Assembly (NCBI RefSeq): GCF_964340395.1
Contig: NC_135562.1
Span: 2,910,134-2,974,133 of the forward strand
Length of the DNA: 64,000 bases
Direction of reading: 5' to 3'
Source: Glandiceps talaboti
Taxonomy: Eukaryota > Hemichordata > Enteropneusta > Spengelidae
In this document: positions 23,118-35,933 of the stretch, piece by piece
Numbering within the stretch: position 1 is the stretch's first letter
How the letters are laid out: every line of letters starts with the position of its first letter
Translations under genes and position numbers: made by a program
Notes under the pieces: model-generated
Database searches by the model: none
Told to the model about the DNA's origin: nothing
Seen by the model: the letters and a program-made list of their open reading frames with translations, nothing else

Positions 23118-23330
23118 TTATAATAATAATAATCTTTACTTAAACTGGATAGTTCTTTAAATTTATAAACACTTATAATATCCCAAGAAGTCCAGTGAGG
23201 CCAGGGCTGTCCCTCATGGGTTCAGTGTTAATGCAGGAGGAAACCGGAGTATTGAATACCCGGGAAAACCTACGTTGTTCATTAGAGTCAAACTGAATGA
23301 CACTCTTCTTACTTATAGCATAGTAAATTT
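23118..23330 (-). mobile_element. tRNA-derived SINE, head-truncated copy
   Basis: The minus strand matches the body and tail of the 7937-8213 SINE: AATTTA.CATG.TATAAGT, GAATGACACTC variants, CCCGGG, CGGTTTCCTCCTGCATTAAC, CCATGAGGGA, then the ATTATTATTATAAG tail. The A/B-box head is absent. Confidence 0.85.
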
Positions 23331-23649
23331 TAATCAAAAGGTATCAAAATAACAATACAGAGGATATATTTATATTCTCTGTACATTTTTACGTGTTAAC
23401 ATATAATATTTATAATGAGAGATATTGTTTGTAAGTATTTTTGCATGCCTTCCATTTATTCCCACTGTCTGTGTTGTGTGCCATTTACAATAGGTATTAT
23501 GATCGTGTGGCAATAATTATGTTCCTCTTTGACATGTGTGTGTGTGTTAGTAGATATATAATATTAACAATCAGAGGTCTTGTCTACAGAAATTTTTGTA
23601 TGAATATTTCCATTTTGTGTTCATTTTATAAATCGAAAAAAATATAGTA

Positions 23650-23790
23650 TTGTATATGGTAGGGTATAGTATAGTGTAGTGTAGTGTAGTGTAGTGTCAC
23701 TGAGTGTAGTGTAGGGTAATAGAATAATAGACTACACAACACTACACAACACTACACTACACTACACTACACTACACTACTAGTCTACAT
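23650..23790. repeat. Inverted (GTAGT)n / (ACTAC)n tracts
   Basis: GTAGT pentamers at about 23665-23717 face ACTAC/ACACTAC pentamers at about 23731-23782 across a loop of roughly 20 bases, so the strand could fold into a long hairpin. Confidence 0.75.
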
Positions 23791-25702
23791 GTGTAATATA
23801 CTATACTATGCTATTACTATACTCTGCCATAAATTAGACAATACTTAAATATACTATATTTTGTCGATTTTTAAAATGTACACAAAATGGAAATATTCCT
23901 ACTAAAATAACTAGACAATACCTGAGTATATTACAGTACAGTACAGTACAGTACAGTAGATATTTTATTTGACACAGAGTATATACATACTGGGTAATCT
24001 AGGGTCAAAAAACAACACAGGATAAAATAAACACAAAGTATAACCATGAATATTATAATTAACCTAAAAAATTAATTAGTGATATTGGGTATAGGTATTT
24101 TATGCATGATTTCCACTCATTTCCTGTCAGCTATTAGCTATTATTTAGCATTACAACATGCAACCTGTAATCTGCATACACATGTAACACAGACATCAAT
24201 ACAAAGTTACTATTTGCTGTGCTCTTTGAAGTAGAGGTTCATTATGCACTGCAGCCGTTGTTATGTACTGGGCCTTTTACCTACTTTGCTTAAAGACGTC
24301 ACATAACACACCAACCATGGCAACAGATTGTTCCATATCAAAGCAGTTATTGATCAATATTATTGAGCGGTAATACTGAAAGATTTTTATGTATATGTTT
24401 CGTCATATTTCAATCAGCTAGATGGTTTCTATGGTGATATGCAAGTCTCTTTGTTGAGATTACAAGTCTGTTGGACGCTGTTGTCTGCACAGCTCTCTGT
24501 GATTGTTGAATTCTTTATTGTGACGTGAGTGTAAATGTAATGAACTATAGAGGTTTCTGAAATTAGGTCATCCGAGGTTCAGCTCCAGTTACAATTGAAA
24601 CATGGGTGTAAATTTTAAAAACAGTTGGCATGCAGAGCTATAGAAAAATTTGTAATCAATGAAACTATTATCATAGTAGTAAGTAATAAGAGTTGTTTAT
24701 TCTAGTGACATGTGAATGTACTGTTACAAATTGACAATAAAAAGAACAGAGAGTTAATACATCACCCAGCCCATCAGGATTATTTTTCGCCTTGAAATTG
24801 AATAACTATAGACTAAAGAAATACAAAAATGGAAAGAGCACAATCATAACAAAGTAAAGAAAAGTAACAGAGATTTATATGTAATATATTCCTTCAAAGA
24901 TTATGCTAATGTGGAAACCTGGGATTGAATCCTTGGTCTTTAAGTGTCTGTAAAGATTAAGAAGCCTTAGATTTTAATTTACCTACTTTCAAAAATAGTA
25001 ATAATTTAAAACTTACTAGGTCAAATATCAATTTAGTGATTTATTGAATTATTAATTCAGTGAAGTTTTATTCAATTTTTAAAAAAATCAATATATTGGC
25101 ATAGTTGCTATGGTTGCAAAACTCCCTATGACATTATTGATAATTTACTGACATGACAAATGTTAAAAATATAATTGTTTTTATCAATGATTTATATTCA
25201 AGTGCTTGCTATCTGAACATTTTCAATTTACACTGTTAACTCAAAATTGATTGTCCAAATGGGAATTTTTCCATTTACTGAATGAAATACAAGAATAGCC
25301 TATAGGCCTAACAAGTAATTCTAAGACATCAGGTTTTTCTGCATTGTCTACAAACAGTGGTGTATTGGCTTCTGGGTCATGGGTCATCGTGGCACTGTCT
25401 ATATAAACAACCCCTTAGGTGATATTGTAGCAGCTGAAATGGGATTGTAGGTTGTAATACATAAATAACAAATGAGTCCACAAGACTTACTTTGTTGCAG
25501 AGGGAGTAAAAAGTATGGCCTCAAGTCTTTTTGTTTTGACAATGCTTGAGTGTATGGAATGGCAGAAATGTTGAAGGACATGCACTCATTGGGAGTATGG
25601 AAATGTACATACCAGTGTATCAACAACTTAGCAATATGTAGGGGTGTTAAGTTTGTGTTTGTATTTCAATGTTTGTGTATTATGAAATGTTAGTCTGGCT
25701 TA

Positions 25703-26065
25703 GGCCAAAAAAAAAAATATCTGGTTCTGGTCAGGGTAAACTTTCTAAAGTGGTGCGACGACGCAAATTTTTTTTTTCCTAATTTTTTTTTTTTTTTACA
25801 AATAAATAAATACACATTTTTTTGACGCTACATACTCTGTTCTATCATATTTATCACTTGAAAAACTTCCTTTTTGTTCGAAGCAGTTTAGGCTTTGTAT
25901 TTAAGCAGTCTTGGCATGTAGGGTAGATTTCAGCTGCTTGTTCTCCTGATATCAGGAATAAATAAGGAACGGGAAAGCAAAAATTATCGAAAAAAAAGGA
26001 TCGACGCGAGGGTATTCAGGGCACGCACGTGCTGACCAGAACCAGATATTTTTTTTTTTTTGGCC
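25703..26065. mobile_element. 363-bp MITE, PIF/Harbinger-like
   Basis: Terminal inverted repeats of about 32 bases: it starts GGCC plus an A-run, then TATCTGGTTCTGGTCAG, and ends CTGACCAGAACCAGATA plus a T-run and GGCC. Both sides carry the 3-bp duplication TTA (25700-25702 and 26066-26068). GGCC-type ends with a TTA/TWA target site are typical of PIF/Harbinger. There is no transposase, so the element is non-autonomous. Confidence 0.85.
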
Positions 26066-26147
26066 TTATATATTGCATGTATCTATGACTCCACAGTTAT
26101 TTTCTTCACTACTTATTTAGATGATATAGACAGGCTAGCAAGTACTA

Positions 26148-26149
<2 letters not shown>

Positions 26150-26202
<53 letters not shown>

Positions 26203-26281
26203 TGTCTGTCTGTCTGTCTGTGTATGTGTATGTGTCTGTGTTTGCGTATGTATGTATGTATGTATGTATGTATGTATGCAT
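26150..26281. repeat. (GT)n-(TCTG)n-(TATG)n compound microsatellite
   Basis: GT repeats (about 26150-26205), a few CTGT units, then TATG units to 26281. Val/Cys and His/Thr open frames over it are artefacts. Confidence 0.95.
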
Positions 26282-27060
26282 GTATATGTGTGATGTGTTT
26301 GTGTTTGAGATATCTGTCTCAGTCCAAGTGTGTTTGTCTGTATGATCATTTAATTAATTCCCTGGCATAATTTGTTAATTTGTTGGCTATATTGTTGTCT
26401 CCATGTCAACAAGTGAATTGTCACAAGTTTCATATCACAAATTGGTTATTTTTCAAATCTATATATAGACATCTTGCTTTATAAATACAACAATGTTAAA
26501 AATTGATAAAATTAAATTAAACATTTTTTTTATTTGTCCTACCCCATTCACGAAAATAACTACCCGGTATATAAATAAAAAGATATACATTGCAGCAACA
26601 TGACAGCAGTAACCAGCATGAAAAAAATTTAAAAACTTTGAAAGGTAATTTTTTTTAAATGATTATATTTTAATCCTGGGCCATCCATAATAATGTTATC
26701 TTACCTATGGAGTCATAAAAAGGCTCATAAGATTAAAAAGGGATCATTATTTGGTTCTCAACTAACCTTCACTATATACCTAAAGGCTAAAACTTAATCC
26801 TAAATGTAAAGGGGACCTTTAACACCAATGGTATTTCACATTCTCATGACAGGTAGGTGTGGTCTGGTACATACTAGGAGTACTTAGCTATTATTCTAGT
26901 ATTACTCTATTATACTAGAGACTTTATGTCAACACTGACTCAGCACACTTTATAGTATATTGAATATGAAGTACAGAGATTGTATGACCTACCAGTATTC
27001 AAGTAGTGTGCCACCTGATGATAGCCAAATTTTGTTGTTGTGAGTCAAAATGATAAAAAC

Positions 27061-27255
27061 CACATAGTAAGAGATAGGAGAACACCAAATTTTGGTGTGT
27101 CACTAGAAATTGTGTGCATCAGTGGTGCGTCAAATTGGCTTAGAGGGCACACTGGTCACCACATAATAAGAGATAAGAGAACACCAAATTTTAATGCGTC
27201 ACTAGAAATTGTGTACATCAGTGGTGCATCAAATTGGCTCAGATGGCACATTGCA
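27061..27255. repeat. 99-bp two-copy tandem duplication
   Basis: CACATA.TAAGAGATA.GAGAA starts at 27061 and again at 27160. The period is 33 codons, so the 90-codon open frame across it repeats itself. No domain or splice signal was seen; treated as non-coding. Confidence 0.8.
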
Positions 27256-27811
27256 GTATTGGCAATAATCCAAATAAATTCATTCACTGACATCAACAAA
27301 GTATTTCTTTGAGAAACCCTACAAGATATCGTTACCCTTTCAAAACATATATCAGTGGATCTATCTAGTGCTATGTCTTGCAATGTCCTGATTAATTATA
27401 TTATATCTAAACAGCAGACCTACAAGTTCAGCTATGGTAAAGTTGTTTAGTTTATTTCATTAATCTACTTCAATGTCAGAATCAACAATTCACTTTCTTT
27501 CCTCTATTCAATTATCATCATTATTTATGCTCGAGTAAAGAAAATAGCTCATCCGTAAAAGATGATTTCCATCCAGCACATAATTTATTCTAACTTATGG
27601 ACTCAGGTCAGCTGTACCATTCAATCAAATCAGGTTCTAATCATACATTGTTTAGCTTTTACTCAACTATAGTCCGCACTCTTAACGAATTAATTTAAGT
27701 TTTCTGTTAACGCACAATCTCGTGTTAGGAGTCCTCTACAGAATATTGTTTTTGTAAATTTTTTCATTGCATGCAAAATCAATTCACATGTCATTATATA
27801 TGTACCAGTAT

Positions 27812-27817
<6 letters not shown>

Positions 27818-27891
<74 letters not shown>

Positions 27892-28018
27892 CTCGGTGAG
27901 TATCAATCTGCTATAAGACAGTGCTCTATACCGCAGTGGCAGAGCGTAATAGTTTTGGTAGTACTGGAACTCTTTCTTGGGTGTAACTCGGAGTTTCACG
28001 CATATTGCGATCATCAGA

Positions 28019-28058
<40 letters not shown>
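27818..28058. repeat. (TA)n-bounded ~130-bp unit
   Basis: Two long TA tracts (about 27818-27890 and 28022-28058) enclose a unique segment beginning ACTCGGTGAGTATCAATCTG and ending GCGATCATCAGAC. It adjoins the hairpin element and may be part of one composite. Confidence 0.7.
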
Positions 28059-28059
<1 letters not shown>

Positions 28060-28117
28060 AAGTCAGTGGTAAGATTTATCCGTAGCACAGTGCTCGATAC
28101 GTCTGCATGCAGAGCAG

Positions 28118-28287
28118 AGTATATGTTGAGGTAGAAGAAAATCAAGTAGGGTTTTACGTCTCTACAAGCCTGTTTCGTGAGTAAATCACTCGTCAGTACA
28201 TCAGCATCTCCTGACGAGTGATTTACTCACGAAACAGGCTTGTAGAGACGTAAAACCCTACTTGATCTTCTTCTATCCTCAACATAT
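28118..28287. mobile_element. Long hairpin element (inverted repeats ~72 bp, loop ~14 bp) next to TA repeats
   Basis: The left arm GTTGAGG...CACTCGTCAG and the right arm CTGACGAGTG...CCTCAAC are nearly perfect inverse copies across a loop of about 14 bases. Both arms share ACTCACGAAACAGGCTTGTA in opposite orientation. The right arm runs into (TA)n. A third copy of the right arm, again followed by (TA)n, lies at about 55443-55526, so this is a dispersed family. No coding capacity. Confidence 0.85.
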
Positions 28288-29258
28288 ATATATATATTTC
28301 TGTACACACCACAAAGACACAGCAACATAATGTATCTTTTAAATCAGCACACTGTTTATTGTTTGTCAATAAAATTGCCTTGCCTCTTCCACCAGGGAAA
28401 AAAGGCCAACAACACAACAATCAAAAAATGTCCAAAAAGATCAAAATAAACTAAGTTGTTCTGTTGTTCAAACAAAAAAAAAAGAATATGTGCCAACTTA
28501 GTTTTGCAACAATTATTATAATCAACCAGGAATTTTAAAGGCAGCATAATTATTGTATATTCATTTTTATCCTTTTATCAAAAACATTGCTAACTTTAGT
28601 ACAAAACTAACACACACACATTATGAAATATTATGTACAGAAAATTTTTTCGAGATGTATTCTTATTTTACAATTATTTTTTTCAACTGAAATTTGTTTG
28701 TTTGATTTACAGTTGTTTATATTGTTAGCACCATATGTCTTAAACAACTTCAACTCATTATTGACTGAGTTCTGAGAATAGAACTCGTTAAAAAAAGTAA
28801 GAATTTTATAGAATTGCAAAACTTTAAGGATCAGCATATTGTTAATTTTTCATATTTTGTTTAGGTTGGGCAAGTAGACTGTAAGATCCCCCACTTCATT
28901 TGCCTTGTGGCTAATTAGGTGGTACAACAAGTTGAATCTTACAAACTGCTTGGTTATGCTAATCCTTAAAGCCTTTATAAACAAATTAACATCAGTTAAA
29001 ATGTTTTTAGATTGAAAATTCAATTAAGAAATGTAAATATGAGAACCCTGAATGCATTGCATTAAAAAACTTTTCTAACTTACAAACCATTTATCACAAT
29101 AAGCTGTAATAAATGGATCTGAAAAAAGAGAAATACTTATCATGTTTTAAGGGAAAAAAAATAACTGGTTGAATTGTTCTCTATGTTGTTATGGACGGAT
29201 TCAGTTTGTTTTTGTAATCATATTTGCTAAAATATATTTCCTATATTATTATTAAATC

Positions 29259-31528
29259 TCAAACAACACCAGCAGCAGCTTCACTAACAAGTATAGGTCC
29301 ATTTTTAGTTTTAGGTTCAACATCTGTTGTATTTTCCTTTGATTGTTCATTTGGGTTTTCACCAGATTGTTCTTGATCAAGTTGAGCTTGCTCTGCTTGT
29401 CTTTGCAATTTTAATTGTCTGACTCTTTCAGCATGTTCTTTCCTCTTTTGTGCTTTTTCTTGAAATGCTCGGAGCCTGGCTTCCCGATTCTCAGCAGCAC
29501 GGTCCACTTTCTCTGTTGATTGTTCGGCAACCTTTTTCTGTGATTCAGCGAATGCATCCATAGCATCTTTTATTTGTTTATCTTTGTTGGCTTGTGAATG
29601 AAGTCTCTCCTTCATCTCTTGCTCTTTAGCCTGTAAATAAAATAAAAAATATATCTTTTATTTATTTTTCCTTTTAACATAAATCAGTGATGTAGTGGTG
29701 AGGTTTAGCACTATGAGCATTTATGTCAAAAACTTATTAAGATACAAAGTTCAAACTGTACTACAAAACTGAAATTCTAACATTGAATGTGAATGATAGT
29801 ATTTTCCATTCCTACACTATAGTAGAATTACAGATTATATAGTTTGCTCTCATTCTATAGGACGCTAGGGGTCCTTTTCTTTGTACTGGTTGTTGACACT
29901 TTAGCCAAAGACATTTACTATGTATGCTTTAACTAATGACAGCCTGTCAGACTCCAATTTGATTACCTTTGACAATGAAGGTGTTACAAACACATTTCTG
30001 TAACATAAATTCAATGGAATACATGTACCTTCACGTACACTATTATTTTTTCTTATAATTTTCCCACTAAATTTCAAAGTGCCAAAATAAAGAGACACAC
30101 ACCTTTCGCCTTTCTTCAGCTGCTCTTAGTTTAGCTTCTAGTTGTTCCTTGGTCTTCTTCTTTTTGCTCTTCTTTTTCAACTTAGCAAGTCTTGGGGGAG
30201 CCCGTTTGATTGGTGACAATGAACCCTCTGGTGACAGCATAATATCAAATGCAAGACCGCCTCTAGATTTGGGCCTGTCTAATAGTAATCCTTGGTGTTG
30301 CAGTTCTTCTAAAATGTCATTAGTATCTCTTGTTTTGCCACTACGCTTGCGACCCTGTATTTGAGTACCAGTCAACAACAAATCTGAAGGGGGGTAAATC
30401 AAAGAAACTGAATTAGAAATAGAAAACAAAAGTCTTCATCTTCAGGGTATTAAGCTTGCATATGAGTATGAGTTTATCTAAATGATTTTGTGTTTTTTAT
30501 ATTTTCTTTTTATTCAAGGTTGCTAAATGTTGAAGTACCTTGACCGTCACAAATCAACTAGACCTTGGTAGAGGCTCGACCGTTCTTTTCACCATAAGAA
30601 AAAAATGGTAAAAATATTAAAATTCGAACCAAATGTCGAAGAATTTCCCCAATTATAAAAATGCAAATTATTCCATCAAATTTAATGTTGAATTTACAAC
30701 GATTTAATCATGTTATGGTACGTCGACCCATGCATAGCAACGTTGTGGTAACCAGACTGTTATGGTGCCCTTTTGACCCCGACAAAATGGCGGCCACTCG
30801 ACAACAGCAAAGTTGAAAAGACTAGGAATTGTTGAAAATAGGTATAAATATTTTGCATTCAGTTGTCGCACATTAGAAATTGTGGACACGTTACACTGAA
30901 ACAGTATTTTGCAAATGTGAGTCATTCCAAATCTGAAATTTGACATTTTCAACTTTTTTCAGTGTTTTGACGTCTTCCTACCGCCTGCCTTGTTGAGTTC
31001 GCTAGCCCTTCTTCACACGTACACAAAAGACGCGACATACATGAATGGATGCATTTGCGTCACCTGTGGCAATTAAAATGTCTATGACACTATTTCCACG
31101 TAATCAATCAACCACTTGAAAACCCATTTAGAGTTCCAGTAAAATCGTAAATTTCAAGTCGGTAACTTACCTGGTGTGTCCGGCCGACCATCGGCAAGTT
31201 TTTGTCTGGTAGGTTCGGAACCCTCCGTTATAACGTGTTGATAGTCTTCTCCTAAACCACTGTCGTATGTACGTGATGATATTTTACTAGTTGCGGAACC
31301 AACACCCCGTGTTTGACCCTCTATCTCGCCATCTAGTGATGAATCTGAGTCAGATCGCTTAGTCTTGTTCTTATCTTTGTATTCCTCTACAAGGAAGACA
31401 TTTTTCTTGGACTTTTTACCCGACCGAGGTTTGGCACTAGTCGGTTTTTGACACTTCGGATCAACGGAGTTCACCCAAGCTTCGTTGGCTTCGTTCACTA
31501 CAGCAACTTTGGACGATTTGCAACCCAT
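29259..31528 (-). CDS. STMND1: Stathmin-domain protein, STMND1-like
   Basis: Three exons join in phase: 31171-31528, 30103-30383, 29259-29630, giving 336 aa. It begins MGCKSSKV, a strong N-myristoylation motif with a Cys for palmitoylation, as in vertebrate STMND1, so membrane attachment is expected. A Ser/Lys-rich linker follows. NDILEELQHQGLL matches the conserved ILEEL motif of STMND1, then GLAFDIMLSPEG and EAKLRAAEERRK match the stathmin domain. The last exon is one long charged helix (KEMKERLHSQ..., ENREARLRAFQEKAQKRKEH) and ends acidic. Known role of the family: tubulin binding and control of microtubule growth; the role of STMND1 itself is poorly known. An in-frame ATG at 31798 would add 90 aa, but the MGC start fits the family better. 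Confidence 0.9.
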
Positions 31529-31529
31529 A

Positions 31530-32640
31530 ATAAAGTGTTGATCTGGACGGAATGAAAAATGAGGTTTGTAGTTGAAAGACGACGAGAACTTGATAGCGTG
31601 GTGTTGTTCTCTAGCTCTATCCTGTTGCTGTCTTATCAGTGATGACCACAGATGCTTCACAGAATCACGACGAACATTCGAACTTGAAAAATGTTGTTCA
31701 CTTGAAACGTAACAGAGAGTGATCTCTGTGAATCGTTGGACGGAATAGTCGAGAACAGGAAGAACGTAAGGTTGAGTCACAGATGTCTCTTTCGTCAAGT
31801 TGTCACGTACAGACGAAGAGTAATGAGTTCAAGTTACTTGAGCTGTTATCAAATGAAGTGATCAGAACGTCAGCTGCTATTCATGTAGACGCCGCCGTCT
31901 TGCGATTGGCTTCAGGCCGTATCCACGTAAACAATTTGCATACACTGTGTGGTTGTCATGGCTCGTTGCCAACAGATAACAAATAGCCGAACAAACGAGC
32001 GCTTCCGAACGAGTTTTAGAGCGCCCTCTGGAATTTCCGATCTTCAATCCCACAGCGTAAAGTCGCGATCCAGGGTTTACTTTTGTTTCGATCGATATTT
32101 CTTTCCAACATGTTATGAATAATTGATTTTGTATTGGTGTTTTTAACCCATTGACAACGTTGCATGTTATCCAAATATATTTGCCTTCTCTGGCCATGGG
32201 AAGGTTTACATGTACTGATTTAACTTTCGCTAGTATTATCGCTATACATGCTAACCGGTGTCTATTGTATACTAAACCTCAGACCACTATTAATACTGGC
32301 CAAGACTATACGGGGAAGTCAGACTCATTGCCGGACATTTCAATTCAATTCTATTTGCAATGCAAAATTTGAAAGTTAAAATGAGAACTGAAATAAACCA
32401 GATTATGAAACTAAAGATATGTCCAATATGTGTAAAAACCGTCATACACATCTCTCATCCTCAAATAGTATTAGTATCACTATCTTTTGCACATCATGTG
32501 TACCTAACTCATGTACGTCCACATTGTATATATAGTTTGCAAATAGATATTTGATTATTACGAAATTATGATATAAAAAATAAATTAATATTCTTAAATG
32601 TTAAAGGACACTGAAGTTTCTATCCAAGGTTCTTGGTTAG
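31530..32640. other. 5' flank of the stathmin gene and intergenic sequence
   Basis: Probable 5' UTR and promoter of the minus-strand stathmin gene lie in 31530-32050, which is less AT-rich. No TATA or clear core element was recognised. The rest to 32640 holds no gene. Confidence 0.5.
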
Positions 32641-32645
32641 TGTCA

Positions 32646-33210
32646 TCATAGGGTGAAGGGTGTATTGTACATGATGTCGTCATAGGGTGGAGGGTGCATG
32701 GTACATGGTACCATCATAGATATAGTATGAAGGGTTCTGTGGTAAATGGTGTCATCATAGGGTGGCATGGAGGGTCTATGGTACATGGTGTCGTCATAGG
32801 GTGGCATGGAGGGTGTATTGTACATGATGTCGTCATAGGGTGGCATGGAGGGTCTATGGTACATGGTGTCGTCATAGGGTGGCATGGAGGGTGTATTGTA
32901 CATGATGTCGTCATAGGGTGGAGGGTGCATAGTACATGGTGCCATCATAGATATAGTATGAAGGGTTCTGTGGTACATGGTGTCATCATAGGGTGGCATG
33001 GGGGTCTATGGTACATGGTGTCATATTAGGGTGGCATGGAGGGTCTATGGGATATGGTGTCATAATAGGGTGGCATGGAGGGTTTATGGTACATGGTGTC
33101 GTCATAGGGTGGCATGGAGGGTGCATGATACATGGTGTCATCATAGGGTGGCATAGAAGGTCTATATGGTGTCTTAATAGGTCTATGGGATATGGTGTCA
33201 TCTTATATTA
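32646..33210. repeat. 39-bp minisatellite upstream of the duplicated membrane-protein gene
   Basis: About 14 units of ATAGGGTGGCATGGAGGGTC plus TATGGTACATGGTGTCGTC. Being a multiple of three, it gives long artefact frames on both strands. A short remnant (GTGGAGGGTCTATGATACAT, about 37551) stands at the equivalent place upstream of the second gene copy, so the duplication junction fell in this array. Confidence 0.95.
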
Positions 33211-33625
33211 GCTATAAGGATTAGCCTATTAGGGGTCATTCTTTTGTTCTAGACAAACATTTCTGGCTTTGCCACATAACTGATTTAAATTTTCACACCT
33301 TTAATTTGAAATCTTAATCATTTTCTCTCTAACATCTCTTCAATGTCATGGCGATTTTCTAAAGATTTTACCCAGTAATATTTATTTTAACACAAATTTC
33401 ATGGACGAACCTCTCATCGATCACAGTCGTCACAGTGTCATCTGCAGCTGCCGGGAGTAAAATGTTTGTTGTACACTACAACCACTGGAGGGCGCTATGC
33501 CACATTCCCACTCATTATAATGTGAAAGCCGATCAACATCATGTACATAGGCCACTGACCCTGATGTGTTTTGAATCGCCACCTTTATTTGTTTAGTTTA
33601 CGATTTACCCGCCGTGGCAGCAAAG

Positions 33626-35626
33626 ATGGTGTGTAACTGTAAGGGACAATTGAATTCGAGAGCAGTTACTCTGATTTGCCTGATAATGATACTACCAGTT
33701 CTGTTCGGAGTTGGCGGATGGTTTGCATGGATTGGATTGACGCAAAGGGACCCGTTTGTAGGTTTTTTCTGGTTCAGCTTGGTATTATTCGGTATGTAAT
33801 GTTTTGTTATCGTCTTCCCTCATCTCTCTTCCCTTGGAATAGTAATAATAGTATCCTAGGCTAGTCCTTTACAGCCCACGTACACTGCATTATATATTTC
33901 TATTATGTATATTTAGCTTCCAGCCAGCAATGAACAACTTGAAAACGTAGTGTCTTGTGAATAATCGTATCACTACTAGTAATATCCTGAGTATTATGAG
34001 TTACACCTGCCTGGGATCGACCACAGGCTAGGCGCTCGTGAAGTTGTTACTATGTTAGGTCACAGAGAACTATGAACATATGGAGAACTACGACAGTGAG
34101 GCCAGGTTGAACATCGAGCCCGACATTGAAGAGACGTTAGAGAGAGAATGATATAATATCAGAAATGTTGGTCCAGAGTCGACGATTGAAAATTGCATTG
34201 GAATGTTATGTTAATGATGCACAATGTTCAGACTTTATATCTGAGAGTAAGCTAGGGGCCTTGCAAATATGGCATATAGACGTGTCTTTAACCATAGAGT
34301 TGGTGGAGGGTCTATCATGTCTATGCTTTAACCTAATCTACTGAGTGAGTAGACATAGACTAAGTAGTAAACATTGAAACTTGGGACAAACTGACCTTTG
34401 ACATCGGATGTAAAAGACCCTCTAGGATTTCCAATTTTAGCAAAAGATATTCATTTGATCTGACCATAGCCTTATCAATTATCAACTATCAATGTGCCAG
34501 ATATAAATGTATATTTATTTTGATTTCATTTTATTTTGGCAAAGTGATCTTCATATATCAAAGTTTCATTCAACAAACTTTCAAAGAAATGGCAAGACTA
34601 GCAGAAAATTGGTGTTAAAAACAAAGACCGTCAATTGTAAAAATTGTAAATGACAGTTATTGGACAATTTAATATATAGTATCAAATTGGCTTGGAAACC
34701 ATTTAAACCTTTATTATTTCTGAATTTATTAGCTGTTCATTGATATATCTTGAAGTCATTGCATATGGGGTAGTATTTTACACCATTTTGCTCCATTTTT
34801 TTGAAGATTCATGAATCAAAGATCGTGTATGCCGCCAAATTTCACGAAATATATATACATAAAAATGAAAGAAGACGAGTCTGATATTACATTGTGGATT
34901 TACACTATATATTTATGTTTGTGTGTGCGGATACACAACATGTTAGGTTAACACCTGACCACATCTGAATGTATATATATATATGTATAAAATGATTAGT
35001 TTGGCAGAATGTCTGCATACATATCTGTCATTACACTAGTGTGTTCCACCTTCCAGGGGTCTATGACCTATCCAATAATTACCCCATGTTATGACATCAT
35101 GGCGGTGATATAGTACTTGTACATGTGTTATTGACATCCATTATGATTCATCCCTTCAGTTGGTGGTGTAGCATGTCTGATAGCAGTTGTCTATTTGTGT
35201 TGTCGATATCGAAATGGCTTATCCAGGGCAAACTACAGAGATGAAGCATTTGAAGCACAGCAAAGAAGAAAAGCTGCCGCTCAGAGAGGAGAAGGTACAA
35301 ACAAACAAACTACATACTATTAGTTTTTATCATGACAATTTGAAATACACTGTCAAATTAATGGCAATATTGATTATATATATAATCAGTTTACTAGTTT
35401 ATTTCATATTGATCAATTTATTGATGAATCCACTAATATTATACATGTAGTTATCAATAACTGGTTGCTTTAATTTTATTAGACTATTTTTTCTCCTCTT
35501 GTTCGATAATATTGGTTGCTTTACACCCGGCTTCTTCCAAGCACTTTACCATATTAACCTCTGTTTTCCCCCATAGATATCCCACCACCGAAGAAGTTGC
35601 TTCGAGACATCATGCCGATCATTTAG
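33626..35626 (+). CDS. Small two-span membrane protein, tandem copy A
   Basis: Exons 33626-33791, 35160-35294 and 35577-35626 join in phase to 116 aa. It starts MVCNCKGQLNSRAVTL. The first span is CLIMILPVLFGVGGWFAWIG; a short loop (LTQRDPFVG) follows, then the second span FFWFSLVLFVGGVACLIAVV ending in YLCCRYRN. The basic/acidic tail has ANYRDEAFEAQQRRKAAAQR and ends DIPPPKKLLRDIMPII. Both ends are likely cytosolic. Paralogue at 37980-41726. No family recognised; with two spans and a short hairpin loop it could be a membrane-shaping or accessory subunit, but nothing shows this. Spliced structure, duplication and a conserved tail support a real gene. Confidence 0.85.
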
Positions 35627-35933
35627 AATAATCAGATATACCTAAGACCACTTGTTTGGTGAGCTGATGATATACCAGCTGAGTAGTAACAAACCATCGT
35701 CTGGCCAGACAAAAATCTTACATTTTATTGTCTGGATAAACTGACACTTTATTTTATTGTCTGACATGGTGAAAATTGAAGTACACTTGTTATATTTTAA
35801 TCCATTGACTGAAAAAAGTATACATTGTTACAGTCTATATTATTGACGATGTTCTGCTAAGGTGATTGTCCTTAAGCGAAGGCTTCTGGAATGTAGCAAT
35901 GTTAGTAAGATTTTGTCAAACCAGATGGATATG

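Larger units (their letters stand above)
22300..28900. other. Gene desert, part 2
   Basis: No gene was recognised. It holds the inverted SINE fragment (23118-23330), an inverted pentanucleotide field (23650-23790), a MITE (25703-26065), a GT/TATG satellite (26150-26281), a 99-bp tandem duplication (27061-27255) and a TA-flanked hairpin element (27818-28295). The remainder is AT-rich unique sequence. Confidence 0.6.

Noticed and set aside
27040-27312. 90-codon open frame
   Set aside because: A two-copy tandem repeat with a 99-bp period explains the open frame; no splice sites or domain.
32646-33211. Pro/His-rich and Gly/Trp-rich open frames
   Set aside because: Artefacts of the 39-bp minisatellite, which is a multiple of three.
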